Shown here: positions 49,455 to 57,747 of the stretch, piece by piece | Position numbering within the stretch: position 1 is the first letter of the stretch | Layout: every line of letters begins with the position of its first letter | Source: an uncultured Hyphomicrobium sp. | GTDB lineage: Bacteria > Pseudomonadota > Alphaproteobacteria > Rhizobiales > Hyphomicrobiaceae | Assembly: GCA_934555825.1 (NCBI GenBank) | Contig: CAKTFJ010000004.1 | Span: 124,001-188,000, forward strand | Length of the DNA: 64,000 nucleotides | Direction of reading: 5' to 3' | Notes under the pieces: model-generated | Seen by the model: the letters and a program-made list of their open reading frames with translations, nothing else | Database searches by the model: none | Told to the model about the DNA's origin: nothing | Translations under genes and position numbers: made by a program

Positions 49455-50887
49455 TGAGGGTTACGTCGGTCACACTCGGAGCCGGCGCCGACTTGAACGG
49501 CTTTCGCCGGGCCGTCCGCCGGCTCATTGCAGACGACATTTCGCCTGAGGCGGTGGTCTGGCAGACGGATGCAGCGCCGTCGCTTTTCGATGCGAGCCCG
49601 ATGGCCGGAACGCTCGATACCGCTCCGCCCATCTCCCTGCCTCGAACGGCGACCGATCTCATCCGCCATGTCGTCTGCCACCACGATCCGGAGAGGTACG
49701 CGCTGCTCTATCGCTGCGTCTGGCGCCTCCTCAACGGCGAGCGGGCCTTGCTCGACGTTGCGAGCGATCCCCTCGTCGCGCGTCTCGCCCTGATGGCCAA
49801 ATCCGTGCGGCGCGACGTTCATAAGATGCACGCGTTCCTGCGATTTCGCTGTGTGAGCGACCGCTCGGGCGAACGCTACATCGCATGGTTCGAGCCCGCG
49901 CATTACATCCTTGAGGAGACCGCGGATTTTTTCGTCGATCGCTTTCGTAGCATGGTGTGGTCGATCCTGACGCCCGTGGGCTCCCTTCATTGGGACCGCG
50001 AGACGCTGAGGATCGGACCGCCCGGCGACAAGGCCACGCTGCCCGCTACAGGCGCGGTCGAAGCGGAATGGGACACCTACTACGCCAGCACGTTCAATCC
50101 GGCGCGCGCGAATACCGCTGCCATGCTGCGCGAGATGCCGAAAAAGTACTGGCGCAATATGCCGGAGACGAAATTGATCCCGGACCTGCTTCGCTCCGCC
50201 GGTTCGCGCGTTGAGACGTTCATGAGCAACGCGCCTGCCCTGCCCCGCAAGAAGGATCCGGCGAAAGCCGTGGCGCGGATGCGCGACGGCGAGGTGCGGA
50301 CGCTCGCAGACCTCAATGCGGTGATTGCGGCCGCAGAGCCGTTCGTGCCGGGTGGCACGCGGGCCGTGCTCGGTGAAGGGCCGCTCAAGCCTGCGCTTGC
50401 GTTCGTCGGCGAGCAGCCTGGCGATCAGGAGGATCTTCAGGGGCACGCGTTCGTCGGCCCGGCCGGCCAGCTTCTCACGCGCGCGATGACCGAAGCCGGC
50501 ATCGACCGCGATGCCTGCTACCTCACCAATGCGGTGAAGCACTTCAAGTTCGAACAGCGCGGGAAGCGCCGATTGCATAGGACGCCAACTGCGGGAGAGG
50601 TGCGCCACTATCGCTGGTGGCTCGACAAGGAGCTCGAACTCGTCGCGCCCAAACTGATTGTCGCCCTTGGCGCGACTGCCGTACTCGCCCTCGTCGGCAA
50701 AGCGCTGCCGATCACCAAGTTGCGCGGTCCTTTGGACTTCGACGGACGCCCCGGCTTCGTCACGGTTCATCCATCTTATCTGCTGCGTCTGCCGGATGCG
50801 GCCGCCAAACGCGACGCTTACGCCACCTTCGTCGCGGATCTCGTGGCGGCGCAGGCATTGGCCGCAAAGCTCGGCGCGGCGGCGTGA
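49454..50887 (+). CDS. DUF4130-UdgX fusion, uracil-DNA glycosylase superfamily
   Basis: A 477-residue fusion. Residues 1-about 250 are the DUF4130 domain ('HHDPERYALLYRCVWRL', 'DVHKMHAFLRFR', 'TPVGSLHWDRETL'), residues about 280-477 a UdgX-type uracil-DNA glycosylase with 'VGEQPGDQEDLQG' (318-330), the R-loop 'KRRLHRTPT' (371-379) and 'HPSYLLR' (439-445). In mycobacterial UdgX the loop His attacks C1' after uracil release and forms a covalent bond with the DNA; here it is H375. But the family cysteines for a [4Fe-4S] cluster are missing: the CxxC ahead of GEQPG is replaced by 'AEPFVPGG', and the only cysteine beyond residue 134 is C355. The ATG overlaps the upstream stop (TGATG). Confidence 0.92.
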   Translation: MRVTSVTLGAGADLNGFRRAVRRLIADDISPEAVVWQTDAAPSLFDASPMAGTLDTAPPISLPRTATDLIRHVVCHHDPERYALLYRCVWRLLNGERALLDVASDPLVARLALMAKSVRRDVHKMHAFLRFRCVSDRSGERYIAWFEPAHYILEETADFFVDRFRSMVWSILTPVGSLHWDRETLRIGPPGDKATLPATGAVEAEWDTYYASTFNPARANTAAMLREMPKKYWRNMPETKLIPDLLRSAGSRVETFMSNAPALPRKKDPAKAVARMRDGEVRTLADLNAVIAAAEPFVPGGTRAVLGEGPLKPALAFVGEQPGDQEDLQGHAFVGPAGQLLTRAMTEAGIDRDACYLTNAVKHFKFEQRGKRRLHRTPTAGEVRHYRWWLDKELELVAPKLIVALGATAVLALVGKALPITKLRGPLDFDGRPGFVTVHPSYLLRLPDAAAKRDAYATFVADLVAAQALAAKLGAAA

Positions 50888-50896
50888 GCTGCCTCG

Positions 50897-52333
50897 CTAC
50901 GCCGCGCTGTCTCCGGCGTCGCGAAGCAATTCTTCGATCTTTTCGATCATCGGCGTGGCGCCCATCTCACGATAAAGCTCGAGCGCTTGCCGCCAATGAA
51001 CACAAGCAGCCGGGGAATCGCCGCTCATTTTGGCAATGTTGCCGAGGTTGGCGCGGTTGACCGCTTCTCCCTGCTTGCGCTTGATGGCTTTATTCAGAAG
51101 CAACGATTCCTCGTACATGCGCCGCGCTTGTTCGAGATCGCCTCGCTTCAAACTTATGCTGCCGAGGTTGCCAAAGTTGCTTGCCATGCCTTCTTTGCGA
51201 TCAATCGAACGGTTGTGCACGAGCGCTCTTTGAAACATCTCTTCGGCGTGTTCCAGCTCATTGCGCGATCCATAGACAATGCCGAGGTTGCCGCAATTGA
51301 CGGCCATCCCCTCTGGGCGGTCCAGCTCCTCGTTAAGCGCGAGGGATTTGCGGAAATGAGCCTCCGCCTGATCAAGGTTGCCGCGACCGAGATAAGTTTG
51401 GCCGAGTTGGTCGTATAGATCAGCGATCTTATCGCGAGAGCCTGCCGGCTCTAACATGGCCAATGCACTTCGAAACAGTGCCTCAGCGTGATTGAGATCG
51501 CCGCGTGTCCGAGAGATTGCGCCAAGATTAGAATACTGAACTGCGACACCCTCGCCTTGACCCATTGCTTCGTAGAGGGCGAGGGCCCTTCTATAAAGGC
51601 CTTCGGCCTGATCCAGCGCTCCGCGCTTCTGGTAAATGGTACCGAGATTGCCGATTGCGACGCTTAACAGTTCCGGAGATTCTGTCTCCGCGCCAAGCGA
51701 TAGGACTTTTTGATAGCTCATGGCGGCTGCATCAAGGTCGCCAATGCGATCCTGGAGATGACCGAGTTTGTTCCAGCCGCCCGCATCATCCGGATCGAGT
51801 TCCGTAGCCCGAGTGTAGGCGCGCAAGGCCGCAGAGGTGTCGTGCAGGAATGCGAGGGCGCCTTTTTGCCGCCAAAGCGCCGCTTCGCTCTTGGCCACCC
51901 GTTCGCGCGCCCCCGCGCGCTCCGCGATGAGCGCGTCTATGGCAGCCTCGGCCGCCGCACCCGTCGTGTCCTCGAGCGCCTTGCTTTGACCCGCCTCCAG
52001 CAGCGTGTCGATGGCTGCGTTCAGGTCCTGGGCGAAGCCCGCGTGCACAGCTGCCGACGCTGGTTCTCTGCCGGCTGTGGCCGCTGCCGTCTCACGGGCC
52101 GCCAGAGCGGCCAGGAGTTCGGCGCGCAGCTTGTCTATGTCCTGCTTGGTCGCGCCGCCCCCACCCCGAATTAGGGCGATGACGCCCCAGACGCCGAGTA
52201 ACGCAGAAGACAGCGCCCCGATCCAGTCGATGACCAACTTGGTCCGCTCGTCGGGCCGCCAACCTGTCGCCCACTCAATGGCCGCAGCGATGCCATTGCC
52301 GATGAGCTCGGCCACTCCAAGCAAAAAATCCAT
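50897..52333 (-). CDS. tetratricopeptide-repeat protein with N-terminal membrane segment
   Basis: A 478-residue protein: one hydrophobic segment (about 35-57), a helical linker with Ala/Glu/Arg (60-160), and some seven or eight TPR units of about 34-40 residues (170-450), recognisable by 'GNLGTIYQKRGALDQAEGLYRRAL' style repeats (abridged). TPR domains mediate protein-protein contacts; this class with 'AEGLYRRALALYE' and 'EGMAVNCGNLG' resembles kinesin-light-chain/LGN-type repeats of bacterial signalling proteins. No catalytic domain is fused. Start taken at 52333, with ATG at 52360 as an alternative. It is convergent with the UdgX gene (9 bp gap). Confidence 0.82.
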   Translation of the reverse strand: MDFLLGVAELIGNGIAAAIEWATGWRPDERTKLVIDWIGALSSALLGVWGVIALIRGGGGATKQDIDKLRAELLAALAARETAAATAGREPASAAVHAGFAQDLNAAIDTLLEAGQSKALEDTTGAAAEAAIDALIAERAGARERVAKSEAALWRQKGALAFLHDTSAALRAYTRATELDPDDAGGWNKLGHLQDRIGDLDAAAMSYQKVLSLGAETESPELLSVAIGNLGTIYQKRGALDQAEGLYRRALALYEAMGQGEGVAVQYSNLGAISRTRGDLNHAEALFRSALAMLEPAGSRDKIADLYDQLGQTYLGRGNLDQAEAHFRKSLALNEELDRPEGMAVNCGNLGIVYGSRNELEHAEEMFQRALVHNRSIDRKEGMASNFGNLGSISLKRGDLEQARRMYEESLLLNKAIKRKQGEAVNRANLGNIAKMSGDSPAACVHWRQALELYREMGATPMIEKIEELLRDAGDSAA

Positions 52334-52416
52334 GGGGCTCCCCGCGCCGCGCGTCGACAACTGTCAGTCATCGTATTGCACGGCGCGGGTGAGGCAACAG
52401 TAAGTTTGCGGACTAG

Positions 52417-52451
52417 CGCTCGAAGCGCTTGAACTTGATGCGGTGAGGCTC
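52417..52451 (-). repeat. direct repeat, downstream copy of the ettA 3' end
   Basis: These 35 bp are identical to 52509-52543, which encode the last residues of EttA. The downstream copy still encodes '[12 protein letters not shown]' followed by TAG, but lies outside the gene, 92 bp away, beyond a strong hairpin. It is a partial duplication of the gene end. Confidence 0.85.
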
Positions 52452-52461
52452 TCTTCCGTTT

Positions 52462-52500
52462 GCGCCGGCGACTCCGCTACGCGGAGCCGGCCGCCGGCGC
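52462..52500 (-). terminator. strong hairpin downstream of ettA
   Basis: GCGCCGGCG (52462-52470) pairs with CGCCGGCGC (52492-52500), and inside it CTCCGC (52472-52477) pairs with GCGGAG (52481-52486) around TAC. Located just after the ettA stop on the minus strand. No T-run follows (AAACGG), so termination would rely on stem strength or Rho. It lies between the two 35-bp repeats. Confidence 0.55.
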
Positions 52501-52504
52501 GTAT

Positions 52505-54166
52505 TTACCGCTCGAAGCGCTTGAACTTGATGCGGTGAGGCTCCACGGCGGCATCGCCGAGGCGGCGCTTCTTGTCTTCCTCATAGGCTTCGAAGTTGCC
52601 TTCGAACCATTCGACGTGGCTGTCGCCCTCGAAGGCGAGGATGTGCGTCGCAAGGCGATCCAGGAAGAAGCGGTCATGCGAGATGACCACGGCGCAGCCG
52701 GGGAAATCTTCGAGAGCCGCTTCCAGCGCGCCGAGCGTCTCGGTGTCGAGATCGTTGGTCGGCTCGTCGAGCAGCAGCAGGTTGCCGCCCTCCTTCAGCA
52801 TCTTGGCCAAGTGCACGCGGTTGCGTTCACCGCCCGAGAGCAGCCCGACCTTCTTCTGCTGATCGGGGCCCTTGAAGTTGAACCAGCCGCAATAGGCGCG
52901 CGAGCTCATCTCGCGCTTGTCGCCGAACTTCATGATGTCGAGGCCGCCCGAGATCTCCTCCCAGACGGTCTTCTTGTCATCCAGGTGGCTGCGGCTCTGG
53001 TCCACGTAAGAGAGCTTCACGGTGGGGCCGAGCTTGATGGAGCCGTTGTCCGGCTTCTCGGCGCCCGTCAACATTTTGAATAGCGTCGTCTTACCGGCAC
53101 CGTTCGGACCGATCACGCCGACAATGCCGCCCGGCGGCAGCTTGAACGAGAGGTCATCGATCAGGAGACGGTCCCCGAACGCCTTCGTGAGACCTTCGGC
53201 CTCGATGACCATGTCACCGAGACGCGGACCCTGAGCAATCGAGAACGACGCCTTGCCGACCTCTTCGTGCCCGGCCTGCTCGACGAGCTTGTCGTAAGCC
53301 GCGATGCGGGCCTTCGATTTGGCCTGGCGGGCTTTCGGCGACGAGCGGATCCATTCCAACTCGCGCGCCATCTGCTTCTGGCGGCTTTCCTCGGCGGACT
53401 TCTCGCTCTCGGCGCGCTTGGCCTTCTGTTCGAGCCAGCTCGAATAGTTGCCCTTCCACGGCACGCCCTGGCCGCGATCCAGCTCCAGTGTCCAGTCGGT
53501 GAGGTTGTCGAGGAAGTAGCGGTCGTGCGTGACGAGGATCACGCAGCCCGTGTAGTCCTTCAGATAGCGTTCGAGCCACGCCACACTCTCGGCGTCGAGA
53601 TGGTTGGTGGGCTCGTCGAGCAGCAGGATGTCGGGCTTCGAAAGCAGGAGACGCGTCAGCGCCACGCGCCGCTTCTCGCCGCCCGACAGCTTTGATACGT
53701 CGGCGTCGCCCGGCGGGCAGCGGAGCGCGTCAAGCGCCTGCTCGACCTGGGTGTCGAGGTCCCACAGATCGAGCGCGTCGATCTGGTCCTGGAGCGCCGT
53801 CATCTCGTCGGCGGTCTCCTCGGAGTAGTTGGCGGCGATCTCGTTGTAGCGGTCCAGGATGGCCTTCTTCTCCGCCACACCCTCCATCGCGTTGCCGAGC
53901 ACGTCCTTGTCGGCATCGAGCTCCGGCTCCTGCGGCAGGTAGCCGACCTTGACGCCGTCTGCGGCCTTGGCTTCGCCGAGGAAGTCATCGACCGTGCCCG
54001 CCATGATCTTCAAGAGCGTGGACTTGCCCGCGCCGTTGAGGCCCACGACGCCGATCTTGGCGCCCGGCAGGAACGACAGCGAGATGTCTTTCAAGACCTG
54101 CTTGCCCCCCGGGTATGTCTTGGAGAGCTTGTGCATGTGGTAGACGTACTGGTGGGCTGCAGCCAT
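52505..54166 (-). CDS. ettA: energy-dependent translational throttle protein EttA
   Basis: A 553-residue ABC-F protein with two ATPase cassettes: Walker A 'GLNGAGKST' (42-50), 'LSGGEKRR', '[11 protein letters not shown]', then 'GPNGAGKTT', 'LSGGERNR' and '[11 protein letters not shown]'. The linker between them and an arm in the first cassette match EttA, which binds the ribosomal E site and gates the first peptide bond according to ATP/ADP levels. There are no membrane helices. The final residues 'RIKFKRFER' are repeated downstream in a 35-bp duplication. ATG at 54166. It is one of the best conserved genes here and stands alone. Confidence 0.97.
   Translation of the reverse strand: MAAAHQYVYHMHKLSKTYPGGKQVLKDISLSFLPGAKIGVVGLNGAGKSTLLKIMAGTVDDFLGEAKAADGVKVGYLPQEPELDADKDVLGNAMEGVAEKKAILDRYNEIAANYSEETADEMTALQDQIDALDLWDLDTQVEQALDALRCPPGDADVSKLSGGEKRRVALTRLLLSKPDILLLDEPTNHLDAESVAWLERYLKDYTGCVILVTHDRYFLDNLTDWTLELDRGQGVPWKGNYSSWLEQKAKRAESEKSAEESRQKQMARELEWIRSSPKARQAKSKARIAAYDKLVEQAGHEEVGKASFSIAQGPRLGDMVIEAEGLTKAFGDRLLIDDLSFKLPPGGIVGVIGPNGAGKTTLFKMLTGAEKPDNGSIKLGPTVKLSYVDQSRSHLDDKKTVWEEISGGLDIMKFGDKREMSSRAYCGWFNFKGPDQQKKVGLLSGGERNRVHLAKMLKEGGNLLLLDEPTNDLDTETLGALEAALEDFPGCAVVISHDRFFLDRLATHILAFEGDSHVEWFEGNFEAYEEDKKRRLGDAAVEPHRIKFKRFER
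52509..52543 (-). repeat. direct repeat, ettA-internal copy
   Basis: The copy of the 35-bp direct repeat that forms the last codons of ettA (stop TAA at 52505-52507). Identical to 52417-52451, offset 92 bp. Confidence 0.85.
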
Positions 54167-54345
54167 TCGGGCGCCTCTTTCGCAAATCGGTTTCGGGAGT
54201 TGCCGGGGTTTTAGCGGATCGAGCGAGCAATCTCAATTCCCCAGAATGGCGCCCTCGAAAGGGAGCAGGCCGCCGGACAGGGGCGATTGCGCATTTCTGG
54301 AGGGCGCGGCACGCTTTGCCCTCCCTTTGCCCTGAGGTGTCTGCC

Positions 54346-55062
54346 ATGCCGAACCACGTCAATGCTTCCCCCGTCCCTGCGGCCAAGGCCCGGTGCGCAA
54401 TCACGGGGCGCGAGTGGCCACGCCGCCAGCTCGTCAACCTGGAGACGGTGCGGCCCAGCCTGGCAGACCGCATCCGGCGCGATTTTCCCGATCTCCCACC
54501 TGACGCGCTCATTTCGCATGACGCCTTGATGCGCGTGCGCTCCGAATATGTCGAGGAGATGCTGCGCGACGAGAGCGGGGAGATCAGTACGCTCGAACGG
54601 CGCGTGGCGGACAGCCTCGCCACCAACGAGACGCTCGCCGAGAATATCGAAGCGCAGTTTCAGGAAAAGCGCACGTTCGGTGAGGTGGTCTCCGACCACT
54701 TGGCGGCTTTCGGCGGAAGCTGGCTTTTCATCCTGAGCTTCCTCGCCGTCCTCGCGGTGTGGATGGCGATCAACGTAGCCGAAGGGATGCAAAAGGCGTT
54801 CGACCCCTATCCGTTTATTCTGCTCAACCTCGTTCTGTCATGCCTCGCGGCTCTGCAGGCGCCGATCATCATGATGAGCCAGAAGCGCCAAGAGGCGAAG
54901 GATCGGCTCCGCGCGCTCAACGACTATCAGGTGAACCTCAAGGCAGAGCTCGAAATCCGGCATCTGCACGAAAAGCTCGATCACCTCATCAACCGGCAGT
55001 GGCAGCGGCTTGCCGAGATCCAGCAGCTTCAGCTCGAGATCATGCAGGATAAGCGGAGCTGA
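54346..55062 (+). CDS. DUF1003 domain-containing membrane protein
   Basis: A 238-residue protein of the DUF1003 family. Residues 1-50 include a 'ARCAITGREWPRRQLVNLE' segment, a DUF1003-associated N-terminal element, followed by a coiled stretch, the membrane pair (about 125-148 and 158-182) with family motifs 'FGGSWLFILSFLAVLAVW' and 'PYPFILLNLVLSCLAALQAPIIMMSQ' (abridged), and a C-terminal coiled coil with 'EIRHLHEKLDHLIN'. Function unknown. The ATG at 54346 has GAGGTG upstream. It is divergent from ettA. Confidence 0.9.
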   Translation: MPNHVNASPVPAAKARCAITGREWPRRQLVNLETVRPSLADRIRRDFPDLPPDALISHDALMRVRSEYVEEMLRDESGEISTLERRVADSLATNETLAENIEAQFQEKRTFGEVVSDHLAAFGGSWLFILSFLAVLAVWMAINVAEGMQKAFDPYPFILLNLVLSCLAALQAPIIMMSQKRQEAKDRLRALNDYQVNLKAELEIRHLHEKLDHLINRQWQRLAEIQQLQLEIMQDKRS

Positions 55063-55068
55063 CGCCGA

Positions 55069-55842
55069 TCAAACATTCGAGACGCCGGTGAAGAAGTAGC
55101 GGCCGAGGCCGATGGTGAAGATCAGCCAGCCCCACAGCGTGTGCTCGATGAAGACGGCCCAGAACGAGCGTGTCACCGCGTAACGTGCGGCCAGGATCAA
55201 ACCGCCGAGCGCGGTTGCCGCTATGGCGAACATGGACCCCATCACGATGTGGGCATAGCCGAACAGAAGCCCGTTCACGATCACGATGAGCCAGACTTGC
55301 GTGCCGAACATCGGCCCGTAGCGGTGGAAGAAGAATGAGCGGTAGAGCAGCTCCTGCGCGGCGACCGAGAAGATCGGATAGCCGATCATGATGCGCATGT
55401 AGGTGTCGGGACGATTGGTCGGGAATTCGAGAAACCACGACGGGTGATAGGTTTGCACCCACCACGTCGCCGCGCCGCCCATGACGAGGAAAATCAACAC
55501 AATCGAGAGTGCATTGCGCCAGCGGACGGCGCGCCGCAACTCGTCGCGCAAGCGAAACGTCGGGTCGATCAGCAGCAGAAATGCCGCGATGAACAGCACG
55601 GGCAGAAGGGCGACGAAGATTGGAATCTTGGTGCCGGGCGGGATGTAGTCCGACAGCAGCGGAATGCGCTCGCCGTGGACGAGCCACATCATCACGAGCG
55701 GCGCGACACCGAATAGCAGCCCCATCTCGGCAAACCGCCACGTCCACCCGAAAAGAGAGAGCCGTTGGGGCGAGGCCACCGTGCCGCCCGCCTTGATCAC
55801 GTCCGCCACCGCATTCCCCCAAAACGTCGTTTGCCCCGTCAC
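55069..55842 (-). CDS. CPBP family intramembrane metalloprotease
   Basis: A 257-residue membrane protein with about eight hydrophobic segments and CPBP (Abi/Rce1-like) motifs: 'AAQELLYRSFFFHRYG' at 161-176, where the family's first residue pair EE reads Q163-E164; 'NGLLFGYAHIVMG' with H198; and 'EHTLWGWL' with E233 and H234. CPBP proteases cleave inside the membrane, for example in bacteriocin maturation or stress signalling. The Q for E change may alter catalysis. It is convergent with the DUF1003 gene (6 bp gap) and follows ELM1 on the same strand by 51 bp. Confidence 0.85.
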   Translation of the reverse strand: MTGQTTFWGNAVADVIKAGGTVASPQRLSLFGWTWRFAEMGLLFGVAPLVMMWLVHGERIPLLSDYIPPGTKIPIFVALLPVLFIAAFLLLIDPTFRLRDELRRAVRWRNALSIVLIFLVMGGAATWWVQTYHPSWFLEFPTNRPDTYMRIMIGYPIFSVAAQELLYRSFFFHRYGPMFGTQVWLIVIVNGLLFGYAHIVMGSMFAIAATALGGLILAARYAVTRSFWAVFIEHTLWGWLIFTIGLGRYFFTGVSNV

Positions 55843-55893
55843 ACCGTGTCGATGTCCTATCCCTCGGCTTGGAGGGTTTCCCGCGATGTGCGG

Positions 55894-56898
55894 CTACGTC
55901 AAGCCGGTCAGCAGGCTCTTGCGGCGCTGCCAGCGCTGCTCGATTTCGGCGGCGATGGATTGTGCCGCGTCGAGGGCTGGATAGCTCCACGTCTCGATGG
56001 ACTCGAAGCGCTCCGGTGCGGGCCGCGTCACGCCGAGATCGTGCAGGGCGGCATGGAAGACCTTGAATTTCTCGGCGCCGCCTTCGGGTTCGAAGACATA
56101 GATCGGGCGGCCGGTCGCGGCTGCCTCGCCCGCCATGTTGACGCTATCGGCCGTGACGAGAAACGCGTCGGCGTGGCTGAGAAACGCGGCATAGGGATTG
56201 GGCCCCTCACCGGTCCAAAGCAGCGCGCCGGTCTCGCGTTGCAGCGCTTCGAGCGCGGCAACGAGCGGAGCTGGCGTGCGCCGCGACGTGGTAATCATGA
56301 GCCCCGCGCCGAGTGCCGAGAGCGAGCGGACGAGATCCTGAAACCTCTGGATCACCGGCTCCGGATAGAGGTAGCGCTCGTTCGGACCGCCGACGAGGAC
56401 GGCGACGCGAGGTGCGCCGAGCGCGGCAATCGCAGCGTCGGGAGCCGCGCGCAGCTCCGCGAGCCGCCGAGAGGAAAACCTATGGGGGGCCGTCAACGTC
56501 GTAACGACATTGGCCCCGCGCCGTTTGTCATGCTGCGGTACCCAGAAGAGATCCGCCGTCGCGGGGCCCGTCTTGGGATCGAGCATGACGACCGTGTACG
56601 TCTTCAGACCCGCTCTGCGCTTCAAGGCGCGGATATAGGGCGTCGTGGTGCGGCCTGCCGCGAATGCGATGCGCGGCCAGGGTGGCGCAAACAGTGTGCC
56701 GTTGCGGCCGAACCGTTCGGCGGGCGAGATCGGGCCCCACGGCGCCATCGCCTTCCAAACACCGGAAGGCCGAATGCGCTTCATCTCCACTTCGAGCCCA
56801 AGGGCTTCCGCAACACCGAGGCACAGGGCCTCATGCCCAGCCTTCCCGTCGCTGATGATCCACGCTTTCGCGCCCGCCATGGCGCGCTCAGGTCCCAT
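55894..56898 (-). CDS. ELM1 family protein (GT-B-like)
   Basis: A 334-residue protein of the ELM1 family, named after a plant mitochondrial fission factor and common in alphaproteobacteria. It has a GT-B-like double Rossmann fold: 'WIISDGKAGHEALCLGVAEALG' starts the first half (abridged) and 'VLVGGPNERYLYPEP', 'LMITTSRRTP', 'FLVTADSVNMAGEAAATGRPIYVFEPE' (abridged) form the second, with nucleotide-sugar-binding-like loops. The bacterial role is unknown, possibly in the envelope. Starts at 56943, 56898 and 56880 are possible; 56898 has GGAG about nine bases upstream. It is divergent from the Lrp regulator gene. Confidence 0.85.
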   Translation of the reverse strand: MGPERAMAGAKAWIISDGKAGHEALCLGVAEALGLEVEMKRIRPSGVWKAMAPWGPISPAERFGRNGTLFAPPWPRIAFAAGRTTTPYIRALKRRAGLKTYTVVMLDPKTGPATADLFWVPQHDKRRGANVVTTLTAPHRFSSRRLAELRAAPDAAIAALGAPRVAVLVGGPNERYLYPEPVIQRFQDLVRSLSALGAGLMITTSRRTPAPLVAALEALQRETGALLWTGEGPNPYAAFLSHADAFLVTADSVNMAGEAAATGRPIYVFEPEGGAEKFKVFHAALHDLGVTRPAPERFESIETWSYPALDAAQSIAAEIEQRWQRRKSLLTGLT

Positions 56899-56992
56899 GT
56901 GCGCGCGCTCCGTCGGCCGTATCGCGTTCTGCATAGGTCTCACATTCTCTCGCGCCAGAGCCCCTGTCTACTGCTTCCAGAGGCGGCAAGCC

Positions 56993-57041
56993 CAGCAATA
57001 GACAGGGCCTCATATGCAAGAAATCTTTGCATTTATTGCTG
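56993..57041. promoter_or_regulatory. nested inverted repeats upstream of an Lrp-type regulator
   Basis: CAGCAATA (56993-57000) pairs with TATTGCTG (57034-57041), and ATGCAA (57014-57019) with TTGCAT (57027-57032). These AT-rich dyads lie in the divergent gap between ELM1 and the Lrp-type gene. Lrp/AsnC proteins often bind such imperfect AT-rich dyads in their own promoters. Confidence 0.45.
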
Positions 57042-57085
57042 TGCTGCCCTACGCCGAGAGGCATCGATCCTATCGAGGACATTTC

Positions 57086-57571
57086 ATGGCCTTCCGCCTG
57101 GACGCAACCGACCGCCGCATTCTGCGCGAGCTGATGGCCGATGGCGCGCTCACCAACGTCGCACTGGCCAAAAAGGTCGGGCTTTCCGCGCCGCCGTGCC
57201 TCCGGCGCGTTCGCGCGCTCGAAGCCGCCGGCGTCATCCAAGGCTATACGGCACTGGTGGACGAGCAGGCGCTCGGCTTCGAACTGACGGCGTTCGCGCT
57301 CGTCGGGTTGCACAACCAGGCCGAGCCCGATCTACGCGCCTTCGAAGATCTGGTGCTGTCCTGGCCCGTCGTACGGGAGGCGCACATGCTGTCGGGCGAA
57401 AGCGACTACATCCTGAAGTGCGTCACCCCGGATCTCTCGACTTTCCAGGACTTCGTATTGAAGGAGCTGACGGCGGCGCCCAACGTCGCCAGCGTCAAGA
57501 CCAACCTCGCCATTCGCCGCGCGAAGCTTGCGCCCGGCGTGCCGCTCTCCGTGCCGGACGACGCGGGATAG
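57086..57571 (+). CDS. Lrp/AsnC family transcriptional regulator
   Basis: A 161-residue protein with a winged helix-turn-helix at residues 5-60 ('DATDRRILRELMADGALTN', 'VGLSAPPCLRRVRALEAAG') and a C-terminal RAM/AsnC ligand domain ('ALVGLHNQAEPDLRAFEDLV', 'HMLSGESDYILKCVTPDL'). Members form octamers and respond to amino acids. The ATG at 57086 has GAGGA upstream. Nested inverted repeats in the divergent gap suggest autoregulation. The effector is unknown. Confidence 0.93.
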   Translation: MAFRLDATDRRILRELMADGALTNVALAKKVGLSAPPCLRRVRALEAAGVIQGYTALVDEQALGFELTAFALVGLHNQAEPDLRAFEDLVLSWPVVREAHMLSGESDYILKCVTPDLSTFQDFVLKELTAAPNVASVKTNLAIRRAKLAPGVPLSVPDDAG

Positions 57572-57747
57572 CGTCGCCGATCGTGGTGAATGCTAAGGAA
57601 TTTCTAACGTTTATCCCCGAGTCTTCCGCGCTCGAGTGCGCTCCAGCGAGCAGATCGCACTCTCCGCTCGACGTGATCCGCAGTCGTCAGCTCGACGGCC
57701 GAAGCGGTTGTACCGCTCGCACGGATGGCGCGCGGAGTCGGTTCTCT

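Noticed and set aside
55765..57747. very long frame running into the GGDEF gene
   Set aside because: Its N-terminal two-thirds overlap ELM1 and CPBP on the other strand and show shadow composition; the real gene starts at 57748.
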